From assembly GCA_029860075.1 (NCBI GenBank), contig JAOUBX010000024.1, forward strand, positions 1 to 54,636: DNA of 54,636 bases, read 5' to 3'. Source of the stretch: Deltaproteobacteria bacterium (lineage in GTDB: Bacteria; Desulfobacterota; JADFVX01). The notes under the pieces are model-generated. The model was not told where the DNA came from. It was given only the letters and a program-made list of their open reading frames with translations, and did no database searches. A program made the translations under genes and the position numbers. Positions 43,789 to 51,952 of the stretch are shown one piece after another (position 1 is the stretch's first letter; every line of letters begins with the position of its first letter).

Positions 43789-44943
43789 TTAAAGTTCGCC
43801 CAGTTCCAATAGCGCTTCCATGAACCTGGGCTCGTATTTTTTCATCATCAACCGGCCCATACCGATATTGGCCTTCCTTGTGAGAAGCAGTTGGTGATAG
43901 TGATTTTCTCCGAGAAGTCTAAGGAGAATATAGATTTTATCGCAAGTGATCAAAATATCCTCCGCTTCTCCAAAAATATCGACTCCTCCCAGAAGCTCCG
44001 CTGCCTGCGACTGGCTGTTTATTACCTGGGCATAAGCTGCCGAGGCGGCAGATGAATCAATATTCGGGTCGCTTGATATGCCTCCGATCGACATACCGTC
44101 TCCCAGTCTCACAATATCAGTGGCTAAAAAATCCGGTATATCCATTTTAAAATTCTCAATGATTTCTTCCAGTACAGCCATTGTAATACCTCCTTTGTCA
44201 GGATTTCCATTTTCCTGTTTATTTTCTAAACTTTGGGCGCGCTTTTTTTCTTTCTCCGCTTGTTGCTTTTCATCTTTGATTCTCATTGTTTCCATCAGTA
44301 TGTAGCTCAGGGAGGAGTTTATCTGTCTCCTTTTTTTGCAGATGCCTTCAATCTCCACCTCCGATTTGTCCCAGGATATGATGGTAATTGCTGCCTCTTC
44401 ACCGTTTACCCCCCCTGCTTCGGCATCCATTAATTCACCATTTGACAGGTAGAGGTAACCTGTCAATTTATTGCACATTACTTTGAGAGTGCAGGTCTTT
44501 TTCTCCATTTCCACCATCTGAAGAAGGGTCGGAAGGGTAATGCCTTGAATATACCCCTTTGTGGCTGCCTTCATCCCTTCCAGTATACTTTCGGCCAGCA
44601 AGTCGATATCGAGTGGTTTCTCAAGGTATTGAAAGACTCCCGTGCTTTGAAGCTGGTCTTCGATCTCCGGTGTTCCGAATGCCGTCATGGCAATGATGGG
44701 AATAGAGGGGTAGTTGCTGTTCATGTAGACAAGAAGTTCCAAACCGTCCATTTTTGGCATTTTCAGGTCCGTCACTAAAAGTCCAATGTGGTTGGATTCA
44801 AGGATTTTTACAGCTTCATTTCCGTTTTCGGCGAGAAGCACATTGAACTTGTCGGGGTAGCCTTTGGCGAGGCCGTCTGAAAGGCTCATAAGAAATGGCT
44901 TTTCGTCGTCAACGATCAATACGTTTTTATCGGGCTTTGTCAT
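43789..44943 (-). CDS. Receiver-DUF4388 response protein with roadblock-like tail
   Basis: This 384-residue protein starts with a CheY-like receiver: VLIVDDE, phospho-acceptor Asp59 in LLVTDLKMP, Thr87 and Lys109 (YLEKP). Residues about 130-225 match DUF4388 (ITLPTLLQMVEMEKKTCTL, TGYLYLSNGELMDAEAG). A charged linker follows. A C-terminal region (MAVLEEIIENF, ISSDPNIDSSAASAAY) resembles roadblock/LC7 modules. It has no DNA-binding domain, so it probably acts by protein contacts. A sigma-54-like promoter ends about four bases before the ATG and no clear ribosome site is present, which makes the transcript nearly leaderless. Confidence 0.8.
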   Translation of the reverse strand: MTKPDKNVLIVDDEKPFLMSLSDGLAKGYPDKFNVLLAENGNEAVKILESNHIGLLVTDLKMPKMDGLELLVYMNSNYPSIPIIAMTAFGTPEIEDQLQSTGVFQYLEKPLDIDLLAESILEGMKAATKGYIQGITLPTLLQMVEMEKKTCTLKVMCNKLTGYLYLSNGELMDAEAGGVNGEEAAITIISWDKSEVEIEGICKKRRQINSSLSYILMETMRIKDEKQQAEKEKKRAQSLENKQENGNPDKGGITMAVLEEIIENFKMDIPDFLATDIVRLGDGMSIGGISSDPNIDSSAASAAYAQVINSQSQAAELLGGVDIFGEAEDILITCDKIYILLRLLGENHYHQLLLTRKANIGMGRLMMKKYEPRFMEALLELGEL

Positions 44944-44957
44944 AAAGTGATTCTTGC

Positions 44958-44973
44958 AGCAAGTAGCATGCCA
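44958..44973 (-). promoter_or_regulatory. Near-consensus sigma-54 promoter of the H-NOX operon
   Basis: On the minus strand TGGCATGCTACTTGCT matches TGGCACG-N4-TTGCW except for one base (C to T), with the invariant GG and GC correctly spaced. The expected start is near 44947, only about four bases before the annotated ATG. The adjacent NtrC-type gene supplies a natural activator. Confidence 0.65.
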
Positions 44974-45048
44974 AAATTGTCACAAATTGAAAATGCCTTT
45001 AAATCCGCCTGTTATAAAAGTTGGAAGGCGTTATGTAAGGGGCAGGGT

Positions 45049-45092
45049 GTTCATTTTGAACCATTCATTTTGACATGTCTGTCATTTTGAAC
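45049..45092. promoter_or_regulatory. Three-copy palindrome array, candidate activator binding sites
   Basis: TCATTTTGA occurs at 45051-45059, 45065-45073 and 45082-45090. The first copy is a perfect palindrome (GTTCA-TTT-TGAAC, 45049-45061); the others are imperfect. The array is 100-145 bases upstream of the sigma-54 start site, the usual place for enhancer sites. The last copy overlaps the stop of the NtrC-type gene. Confidence 0.6.
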
Positions 45093-46446
45093 GGGCGGGC
45101 AGAAGATTGTAACGGTGGACTTTTCGTTTCAGAGTGGAAAGGGAGATGCCAAGGGCCCGGGCCGTCCGGGTATAGTTGCTGGCATGGTGGTCCATCATAC
45201 GGCGGATATGGTCCTTTTCGACTTTTTCAAGGGTGTCGAGACGGTTTATCTCCTCTGCATTTGTATTGTTAAGTGAGGGGGCTTCCCTCTCCATCAACAG
45301 TTTAGAAGGCTCGATAAATGTGTCTCTGCTGAGGATTACGGAGCGTTCCAGGATATTCCTGAGTTCTCTTACATTGCCGGGCCAGGGGTAATGGACCAGT
45401 TTTTTTAGCTCTCCCTCAGGGAGCCGGATATCCCTCGTTCCTCCGATCCTCTTTATCCAGAAATTGCAAAGTTCCGGAATGTCTTCCCTTCTTTCCCGTA
45501 AAGGCGGAATGTGTACGCGGATCACATTGAGACGATAGTAGAGGTCCTCCCTGAAAGTTTTTTCCTCAATGGACTTGTCGATATCGATGTTCGTTGACGC
45601 GATAATGCGTACATCGACCGGTTTCTCACTGTCGCCGCCAAGCCTTCGTATCTTTTTATCTTCCAGGACACTGAGAAGCTTTGGCTGAAGGGAAAGGGGC
45701 ATGCAGCCGATTTCATCGAGGTAAAGGGTGCCGCCGTCAGCCATTTCGAAGATGCCTTTTTTGTCGGACAGGGCGCCTGTAAAGGCTCCCTTCGTATGGC
45801 CGAAGAGCTCGGATTCAATAAGGTTTTCAGGAATGGCGGAACAGTTAATGCTGATAAAGGCATTTTTACGGACACTGCTTTTGTAATGAACAAATTTTGC
45901 AAGCAGACTTTTGCCCGTTCCCGTTTCCCCTGTAATCAGCACAGGGGCTTCGCTTGAGGCCGCCAGTTCCGCCAATTGCAGGGTCCCACCGAGACTACCC
46001 GCCAGAATGGTTTCTTCGCTGTCCTTTTTAACGGTATAGCTCTGTATCTGTTCTATTTTTTCGAGATACTGAATCTTGAAGGATCTTTCTATTGCAATAT
46101 CCAGTTCTGCAAGCTCAAAGGGTTTGGAAAGGTAGTCATGTGCACCCATCTTAATGGCGTTGAGGGCATTTTCAAAGTTGGGGTAGGCAGTGACAAAGAT
46201 TATCTTGGTCTGGTCGTTGTGCTTCAGGATGGCCGGACAAAGGGTATGGCCTTCGGCATCGGGCAGTCTTTGATCTAAAAGGACGAGGCTGATTTTTCTG
46301 CCTGAACAGATTTTCAGGCCATCTTCAGCCGTATGCGCCGTGAAAACCTCTACATCGACGCTGGAGAAATGATCTTTAAGGGCGCTGCAGAAAATCCTGT
46401 CATCGTCTATAAGGAGGACGACCTTTTTAGGGTTCTTTTCTTTCAA
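45082..46446 (-). CDS. NtrC-family sigma-54 response regulator
   Basis: This 454-residue three-domain activator has a receiver (LLIDDDR, phospho-acceptor Asp58 in LVLLDQRLP, Lys108 in YLSKPF). The AAA+ domain has Walker A GETGTGKS (173-180), the sigma-54 contact loop GAFTGA (220-225) and Walker B LYLDEIG (241-247). A Fis-type helix-turn-helix sits at the C-terminus (NYTRTARALGISLSTLKRKV). It drives open-complex formation by sigma-54 polymerase. Its start lies within the last 20 bases of the kinase gene, so the pair is coupled. Likely targets in this window are the sigma-54-type promoters at 44958 and perhaps 29105 (inference). Confidence 0.93.
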   Translation of the reverse strand: MKEKNPKKVVLLIDDDRIFCSALKDHFSSVDVEVFTAHTAEDGLKICSGRKISLVLLDQRLPDAEGHTLCPAILKHNDQTKIIFVTAYPNFENALNAIKMGAHDYLSKPFELAELDIAIERSFKIQYLEKIEQIQSYTVKKDSEETILAGSLGGTLQLAELAASSEAPVLITGETGTGKSLLAKFVHYKSSVRKNAFISINCSAIPENLIESELFGHTKGAFTGALSDKKGIFEMADGGTLYLDEIGCMPLSLQPKLLSVLEDKKIRRLGGDSEKPVDVRIIASTNIDIDKSIEEKTFREDLYYRLNVIRVHIPPLRERREDIPELCNFWIKRIGGTRDIRLPEGELKKLVHYPWPGNVRELRNILERSVILSRDTFIEPSKLLMEREAPSLNNTNAEEINRLDTLEKVEKDHIRRMMDHHASNYTRTARALGISLSTLKRKVHRYNLLPARSK

Positions 46447-47515
46447 GGCGTTTTTCTCTAAGAATATCTATTTTAACGGAGGTTCCCTCCTTTTCGGCGC
46501 TTTCTATCTCAATACTGCCCTGCATTTTTGTAAGGAGATTTTTTGTTATTACCAGTCCCAGGCCGGTGCCGTTGGGTTTGGAAGTATAAAAGGGCTTGAA
46601 AAGGTTCCCCTTCTCCGTGTCTCCCATTCCACAGCCATTGTCCTTAATCGTTATGGATACATAGTCGGTTCCCGTATTTTCTGCGCTTATGGTAATTTCC
46701 GGGTCCTTTGCTTCCTTCAGGGCATCGGAGGCATTGGTAATGACATTCAGCATAACCTGCTGAAGCGCTCTCTGGTCGGTGCGGATATATTTGACTTCGG
46801 GAGAGATGAGCGTTTTAATATTAATGCCATTTTCCTCGAAGTCCTTTACGGCAAGAGACAGCAGGCTGTTTATAAAAGAAGGCAGATTCACACGCTGGAT
46901 AACGGGATTCTCAAACATGTTAAAATTTTTCAGTGTTTTAAGAAGGTACTCAATCCTCGCTGTTTCCATTAAAGCCCTGTCGATGTATTCCAGAACAGTG
47001 GCCTGGGGGAAGGTTTCCAGATTTTTTTTAAGAACACTGAGCGTCATTTTAATGGAGTTAATGGGATTACCGATCTCGTGCCTTATCCCGGAAAAGATGT
47101 AGCCCGTATTTTCCATGGTATTGACTGCTTCGGCAATAGACTCGAGCATCATCTTTTCAGTAATATCCCTTAAGAATACCAGTACCGATTCACGGTTAAT
47201 ATGATAAATGGTATAGCAAAAATGCTTGTTGCTCATTTGGAGCGTTTTTGAAATGCAGCCACCCTTATCTGCCGATTCCTTTTCACCGATGCCGGAGAGG
47301 AAATGATCGCTCATGACTTCGTAATCATAAGGTTTAAGCGGGGTGTTTTTCAGAATTTCCGTAATGGAATTGCTCAGGAAAGATACGGATTTTCTCTCCC
47401 TGTCGAGAACAATGATGCCGACTCTGGGACAGGCCGTATTGGATGCAATGCATCCCGTGCCGTCTGTATAATGTGAACACTCAACGAGATTAAAATATTG
47501 GGTATAGTCAATCAT
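46427..47515 (-). CDS. Soluble sensor histidine kinase with Cys-rich PAS input
   Basis: This 362-residue kinase has no membrane segment. The N-terminus has three close cysteines (C13, C22, C29 in CSHYTDGTGCIASNTACP), then a PAS-like domain (VGIIVLDRERKSVSF) with two more (C87, C100). Phosphorylation site His146 is in IRHEIGNPINSIK. The ATPase domain has the N box (QQVMLNVITNASDAL), DNGCGMG and GTGLGLVITKNLL. It belongs to the NtrB-like group and pairs with the NtrC protein downstream. The cysteines suggest an iron-sulfur, zinc or redox input, or contact with the H-NOX protein; this is inference. Confidence 0.9.
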   Translation of the reverse strand: MIDYTQYFNLVECSHYTDGTGCIASNTACPRVGIIVLDRERKSVSFLSNSITEILKNTPLKPYDYEVMSDHFLSGIGEKESADKGGCISKTLQMSNKHFCYTIYHINRESVLVFLRDITEKMMLESIAEAVNTMENTGYIFSGIRHEIGNPINSIKMTLSVLKKNLETFPQATVLEYIDRALMETARIEYLLKTLKNFNMFENPVIQRVNLPSFINSLLSLAVKDFEENGINIKTLISPEVKYIRTDQRALQQVMLNVITNASDALKEAKDPEITISAENTGTDYVSITIKDNGCGMGDTEKGNLFKPFYTSKPNGTGLGLVITKNLLTKMQGSIEIESAEKEGTSVKIDILREKRLERKEP

Positions 47516-47680
47516 TGTTTACGTAAATTTACAGGCAAGAAAAAAACATCTGACAAGGCAAAGTATCACGATAGTGCAAAAAAATCAATAGGCGAAGCGG
47601 CTGCCGGCGTCTCCCCATTGATTTCAATTCCCCTCCTGTTGTTTCCCGGCGCAATAATGAAAGGCGCCGCTGAAAATAAC

Positions 47681-48988
47681 TCAGGCTGTTCCAAACTTTT
47701 TTTCTATTTTAATTCCGATGGATTTTAGAAACTCGTTGGGAAGTTCCCCACCGGCAAAAATATAAACGTAATCATTTTTTATAAAACCGGTTTTTTCCCC
47801 TTCAGAAATTTTAACGTCCTTTTCTCTTATCTCTTTAACATTGGAATTAAATATGACTTTAAGCGCTTCTTTTGCTATTGCGCTATCGAGACGGGTCTTG
47901 TTCCCCGCTTTGATCCGGCCGAAAGCCTCTTTCCTGTAGGATAAAATAACCCTGTTCGCCCCCTGGCCGGCAAGGGCCATCGCTGCCTCAACAGCGCTAT
48001 CTCCCCCGCCGACAACAAGAATATCCTCATCTTGATGTTGTTCAGGGTCGAGCAGCCTGTAGGCAACCTTTGGAAGCGCTTCTCCGGGCACACCCAGTTT
48101 TCTTGGTGTGCCCCGCCTGCCGATAGCGAGAATAACCTTTTTTGCCCTGTATTCCCCTTTACTGGTTTTAATCGTATAAGAGCCGTTTTTATGAGGTGAC
48201 AGAGCTAACATTTTTTCATTTGTATTTATTTTAAGGCCTGTTTGACTAATGATCTTCATCCATAAATCAAGGAGCGCTTCTTTCGTTGTTTCTCTTAATT
48301 TCACTTTTCCATAGAGTGGTATTTCCACGGGAGAGGTCATGACGATTTTATGTCTGGGGTAATTAAAGACCGTGCCCCCGATCTCACTTTGATCAATGGT
48401 TAAAAAGTTCAGTTTATGCTTTAGCGCCGACAAGGATGCTCCAATGCCGGCGGGACCTGCGCCAATGATAATCAGATCATAAGTGTTCTCCTCTTTTATT
48501 TCTTCACTTTTGAGAGCGCAGGCAATATATTCGACGGCCTCCCGGCCCTGGGTGATTGCATTTTTTATGAGCCCCATTCCCCCTAACTCTCCGGCAATGT
48601 AAACGCCTTTTACATTGGTTTCAAAGTCAGGCGTTACATAAGGAATTTCTACGCCTCTTGTTTCTGTCCCAAAAACAAGGGTTATAGCGTCGACAGGGCA
48701 GGCGGCGGCACAGGCGCCATGGCCGACGCAGTGAGAGGCGTTGATCAGTTTCCCCTTACCTCTGGAAATGCCGAGAATATCTTTTTCCGGGCAGGCTTTA
48801 ACGCAGGCGCCGCTGCCGATACATTTTGCCGGATCAATGGCGGGGTGAAGAGAGACGGGCTCGTGAAATCCAAATTCCTTTGCTCTCGTTATTTTCTTTT
48901 CAGTATGCCCTGATTTTTTTCCTTTAACCAGAACATAGATTCCAATAGCCAAAGATATAACAACTAAAGATATAATTTTTGATAACAT
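47681..48988 (-). CDS. Membrane-anchored ferredoxin-flavoprotein, apparently circularly permuted
   Basis: This 435-residue protein has an N-terminal anchor (about residues 4-22). Two ferredoxin-type motifs follow, CIGSGACVKACP (C56) and CVGHGACAAACP (C87), each lacking the second Cys (Ser and His instead). Residues 110-156 (YVTPDFETNVKGVYIAGELG) look like the C-terminal segment of a thioredoxin-reductase-like fold. They stand before the FAD loop IIGAGPAGIG (174-182) and the NAD(P) loop VVGGGDSAVEAA. The protein ends at FAGGELPNEFLKSIG, where that segment normally begins. No CXXC redox pair is seen. It is probably a membrane-bound NAD(P)H:acceptor oxidoreductase; the partner is unknown. Confidence 0.8.
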   Translation of the reverse strand: MLSKIISLVVISLAIGIYVLVKGKKSGHTEKKITRAKEFGFHEPVSLHPAIDPAKCIGSGACVKACPEKDILGISRGKGKLINASHCVGHGACAAACPVDAITLVFGTETRGVEIPYVTPDFETNVKGVYIAGELGGMGLIKNAITQGREAVEYIACALKSEEIKEENTYDLIIIGAGPAGIGASLSALKHKLNFLTIDQSEIGGTVFNYPRHKIVMTSPVEIPLYGKVKLRETTKEALLDLWMKIISQTGLKINTNEKMLALSPHKNGSYTIKTSKGEYRAKKVILAIGRRGTPRKLGVPGEALPKVAYRLLDPEQHQDEDILVVGGGDSAVEAAMALAGQGANRVILSYRKEAFGRIKAGNKTRLDSAIAKEALKVIFNSNVKEIREKDVKISEGEKTGFIKNDYVYIFAGGELPNEFLKSIGIKIEKKFGTA

Positions 48989-49090
48989 TTAAATTATTCC
49001 TCACCCAAAATTTTTCGGTTTATAGAATAGATATTGTTAAACTTTAATTAACGGAAAGAGCGCGCTCATATATTCATTTGCTCCCATCTG

Positions 49091-49123
49091 CAAAAAAGCC
49101 CGTAACCGTTGCAGGTCCGGGCT
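49091..49123 (-). terminator. Terminator-like hairpin upstream of the flavoprotein gene
   Basis: On the minus strand AGCCCG (49123-49118) pairs with CGGGCT (49102-49097), followed by a run of six T. No minus-strand gene lies upstream of it; it sits about 105 bases before the flavoprotein ATG. It could be a leader attenuator or the end of a small RNA. The rest of the 350-base gap 48989-49338 is AT-rich, and I see nothing else in it. Confidence 0.45.
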
Positions 49124-49338
49124 CCCGGATTTTTCTTCAAAATTCCCCCTCTCCTTAAGCATCCCTAACTTTATTATTTTTATACCCTAATTATTTTGCT
49201 TTGTAAATGGTTTTGCACCCTTTTCCGACTTTACTCTCAGGCACCATCAGGGAGCATAAAGGATGCCTCTTCTCCTCTGAAAAAACCTTGCCACCTCTTC
49301 CTCATTATGCAAAACTTTTAGAGAGGTATTTCTATTCC

Positions 49339-50283
49339 ATGTATAAAAGTATTCTTTATTTCTCATTTATCGTTTTTGCATTTCTTTTTGCAGCAGATAA
49401 TCTCGATGCCAAAAAGACTTATAAATACAAAGACGAAAATGGCCTTTGGCATTTCACCGACAGGCCGCCTGCTACCGATCAGCCGGTTGAAGTGGAACAG
49501 GTTTATGTCAGTGGGAATGAAAAGAAGGTTCTTGTCGAGAGCAGGGGAAGCAGGTATGAACCTTATATTCATGTTCATAACCTGTACCGGGGGCCTGTTG
49601 AAATGGTTTTTGAGGCCATAAGTACGGAGAATGCGGCATTCACTCCCCCTTTGCCGATAAGCGTCGTCATTCCCGCCATGACGGAAGTGGATCTTTTTTC
49701 CATAAAAGCTGTTCAAAAAAATAAAAGATGGGCTTACCGTTTCCGGCACAGTTATGTTCCCGGCAAACCTGATGCTGTCCACAAACCTGAAAAGCCATAC
49801 AGACCGCCTATTGAAAGGGGGGTGACTTTTCTCCTTTCCCAGGCGTTTGGTGGCGATTACAGCCATAATGACCCCTGGAACCAATATGCCGTCGATATCG
49901 CCATGCCCGAGGGGTCACCTGTTTATGCGGCGCGCGGGGGGATTATCATGGATATAGCCCGTGATTTTTATACGGGCGGGTCGGATATGGAAAAGTACGG
50001 AGAGCGGGCCAACTATGTCAGAATCCTTCATGATGACGGGACGATGGCCGTCTATGCCCACTTGAAGCTGGAATCGGTTCGCTATGGCCTGGGCAGACGC
50101 ATAGAGGAGGGGGCCTTCATTGCCGAGTCGGGAAGCACCGGTTTTTCTTCAGGTCCCCACCTGCATTTCGTTATCCAGAGAAATACAGGTATGGCTATCG
50201 AATCACTTCCCTTTCAATTCGAAGGGGAGGGGGGGAGAGCCTATACGCCTGAAAAGGGGATGGTCCTGGAGGTTTTGATGTGA
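49339..50283 (+). CDS. M23 (LytM-like) peptidase-family envelope protein
   Basis: ATG 49339 is chosen because a signal peptide (SILYFSFIVFAFLFAADNLDA) begins there; the frame further upstream has no protein-like character. The 314-residue product has a DUF4124-like region (YKYKDENGLWHFTDRPP) and a middle beta-rich domain. Its M23 domain is VDIAMPEGSPVYAARGG, then VRILHDDGTMAVYAHL and GPHLHFVIQ. The usual first zinc ligand of H-x3-D is Gln here (QYAVD), while D, HLHF and the YAHL His remain. This form is common in a subgroup, so catalytic activity is uncertain. It would act on or near peptidoglycan in the periplasm. Confidence 0.8.
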   Translation: MYKSILYFSFIVFAFLFAADNLDAKKTYKYKDENGLWHFTDRPPATDQPVEVEQVYVSGNEKKVLVESRGSRYEPYIHVHNLYRGPVEMVFEAISTENAAFTPPLPISVVIPAMTEVDLFSIKAVQKNKRWAYRFRHSYVPGKPDAVHKPEKPYRPPIERGVTFLLSQAFGGDYSHNDPWNQYAVDIAMPEGSPVYAARGGIIMDIARDFYTGGSDMEKYGERANYVRILHDDGTMAVYAHLKLESVRYGLGRRIEEGAFIAESGSTGFSSGPHLHFVIQRNTGMAIESLPFQFEGEGGRAYTPEKGMVLEVLM

Positions 50284-50437
50284 CAGGTCAACTTGATATT
50301 TATTCAGTCATAGGCTCCCGGGTCCGGATTTTTGTCTGCTGCATGTCATCCTTTGCCGGCTCCACTCTTCTTCCATTGAAAAACTTTTCATCAATTGTTA
50401 TTATCCTTGCCTATAAAAATGAATCAGAGGAGAAATA

Positions 50438-51436
50438 ATGAAATACGACGTTATCGGCATAGGTAATGCCCTTGTAGATATTGAAGTGCAGCTTGGTGAT
50501 GAAGAGCTTGCCGGGCTCGGCTATCCCAAAGGAGGAATGACGCTTTCCAGCGATGAAGACCAGCAGAAGCTCCTTGAAAAATTGAAGAAACATTCCTTTT
50601 CCACCTGCTCGGGAGGTTCGGCTGCCAATACGATTCACGGTATGGGCGCGCTTGGTGGAAAGGCTTATTACGTGGGCCGGGTGGCCAATGATGATTACGG
50701 GAAGCATTACACACAGGATATGGCTGACTGCGGTGTCGGCTTTTCGGGACCCGGCGCTGAAAATGACGGCACGGGAACGTCTGTTGTTTTGATTACGCCG
50801 GATGCGCAAAGAACGATGGTGACACATCTTGGCATTTCAACGGCTCTTCATACCGATAATGTCGATGAAACGATTGTTGAAGGGGCGAAGTTTGTTTACA
50901 TAGAGGGCTACCTCTGGTCCGGTGATGAGACGCGGGCCGCCGGTATTGCCTTGGCGCGAGCTGCCAAAAAGAGAGGTATTCCCGTTGCCTTTTCATTAAG
51001 TGATACTTTTATCGTTAACGGTTTCAGGGAGGCCGTCGAGGATTTTATCAAGTGGGATGTGGACATCCTCTTTTGCAATGAGGTGGAGGGCCTGTCCCTG
51101 GCCGGGGAAAAAGACCCTGCCACGGCATTCGACAAAATTCTCGGTATCTGTGAAACGCTTTTCCTTACCCGCGGTGAAAATGGGGCCTGGGCAGCCAGGA
51201 GAGGTGAAGAGAAGGTGTCTGTTAAAGGCTATAAAGTGAGGGCCGTCGATACAACAGGGGCAGGTGATCTCTTCGCTGCCGGGGCCTTGACGGGGCTGCT
51301 CCATAAAAAAGGGCTGAAGGAATGCACCATACTCGGCTGCTATGCCGCCTCGCAAGTGGTGAGTCATCTCGGCGCCAGGATGCCTGCTCATTGCCATAAA
51401 AATATTAACGGGGTTATTGAAGAGTACAGCGAATAA
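50438..51436 (+). CDS. PfkB-family sugar kinase (adenosine-kinase-like)
   Basis: This 332-residue ribokinase-fold protein has the first signature GGSAANTIHGMGALGGKAYY near residues 61-80. The second is VDTTGAGDLFAAGALTGLL near 270-288, with the catalytic Asp in GAGD. It starts MKYDVIGIGNALVDIE, very like the adenosine-kinase/PfkB group of alpha- and deltaproteobacteria. It phosphorylates a sugar or nucleoside hydroxyl with ATP; adenosine is a good guess. An AGAGGAG ribosome site precedes the ATG. It is followed by an unrelated small membrane-protein gene. Confidence 0.9.
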   Translation: MKYDVIGIGNALVDIEVQLGDEELAGLGYPKGGMTLSSDEDQQKLLEKLKKHSFSTCSGGSAANTIHGMGALGGKAYYVGRVANDDYGKHYTQDMADCGVGFSGPGAENDGTGTSVVLITPDAQRTMVTHLGISTALHTDNVDETIVEGAKFVYIEGYLWSGDETRAAGIALARAAKKRGIPVAFSLSDTFIVNGFREAVEDFIKWDVDILFCNEVEGLSLAGEKDPATAFDKILGICETLFLTRGENGAWAARRGEEKVSVKGYKVRAVDTTGAGDLFAAGALTGLLHKKGLKECTILGCYAASQVVSHLGARMPAHCHKNINGVIEEYSE

Positions 51437-51532
51437 AGGATTAAGTTCATATGCAGTTTTGTTGTCTGCAAGGGAGAGTGACCGGCTGCTAAAGGGCGAA
51501 GGTCATTGTACTTTCTGAAGGGTTCACCTGTT

Positions 51533-51946
51533 ATGGGAAAATTTTATTGGTACGGCGGCGCTTTTTTTGCCTTCATTTTCTTTTTAATTTTGGGCTTTTT
51601 TATTGCCCGGAGCTTTCTAAAAGGAAAAGGGGCCCGTGATGCCGGGATTTTTCTTAAAGCCACAAGCGATAAAGATGAAGCCGCCCGGTCTTTGCTTGTT
51701 TATTTAAATGGTGATTTCAAAAGGAGCAATAAGGAAATTGCCCTTTATGACGGCACCCGGACTTCCGATGGAAGGGCCTGGATATTTTTTTGGGATACGC
51801 TGGAATTTATAAGGACGAAAAATCCTGCCTTCGGACTCAAGGGAAGTAATCCTGTTCTTTACGATAAAGAGACGGGCCGCATTCAATTTATTCCGCAGCA
51901 TGAGGTTTTCAAGTATTTCGGTGAGAAAAAGCCCGATAATGCTTAA
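51533..51946 (+). CDS. Small membrane-anchored protein of unknown function
   Basis: This 137-residue protein starts at ATG 51533, with GAAGGG about ten bases upstream; a TTG nine codons earlier is less likely. It has one N-terminal membrane helix (about residues 5-24: YGGAFFAFIFFLILGFFIA) and a soluble domain with no family that I recognise. Visible features are SLLVYLNGDFKRSN and WIFFWDTLEFIRTKNPAFG. It lies between the kinase gene and the convergent PBP1A gene. Its function cannot be stated. Confidence 0.65.
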   Translation: MGKFYWYGGAFFAFIFFLILGFFIARSFLKGKGARDAGIFLKATSDKDEAARSLLVYLNGDFKRSNKEIALYDGTRTSDGRAWIFFWDTLEFIRTKNPAFGLKGSNPVLYDKETGRIQFIPQHEVFKYFGEKKPDNA

Positions 51947-51952
51947 AAATAT

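Noticed and set aside
46427..46446. Possible frameshift between histidine kinase and NtrC gene
   Set aside because: Both proteins are full-length with complete motifs; the 20-base overlap is normal translational coupling.
49220..49310. Glycine-riboswitch-like pieces (CTCTCAGGCACC on the plus strand)
   Set aside because: Only one block matches; the CCGAAGGGG core block and the paired stems are missing.
49207..49338. Longer start for the M23 gene
   Set aside because: It precedes the signal peptide, which must be at the N-terminus.
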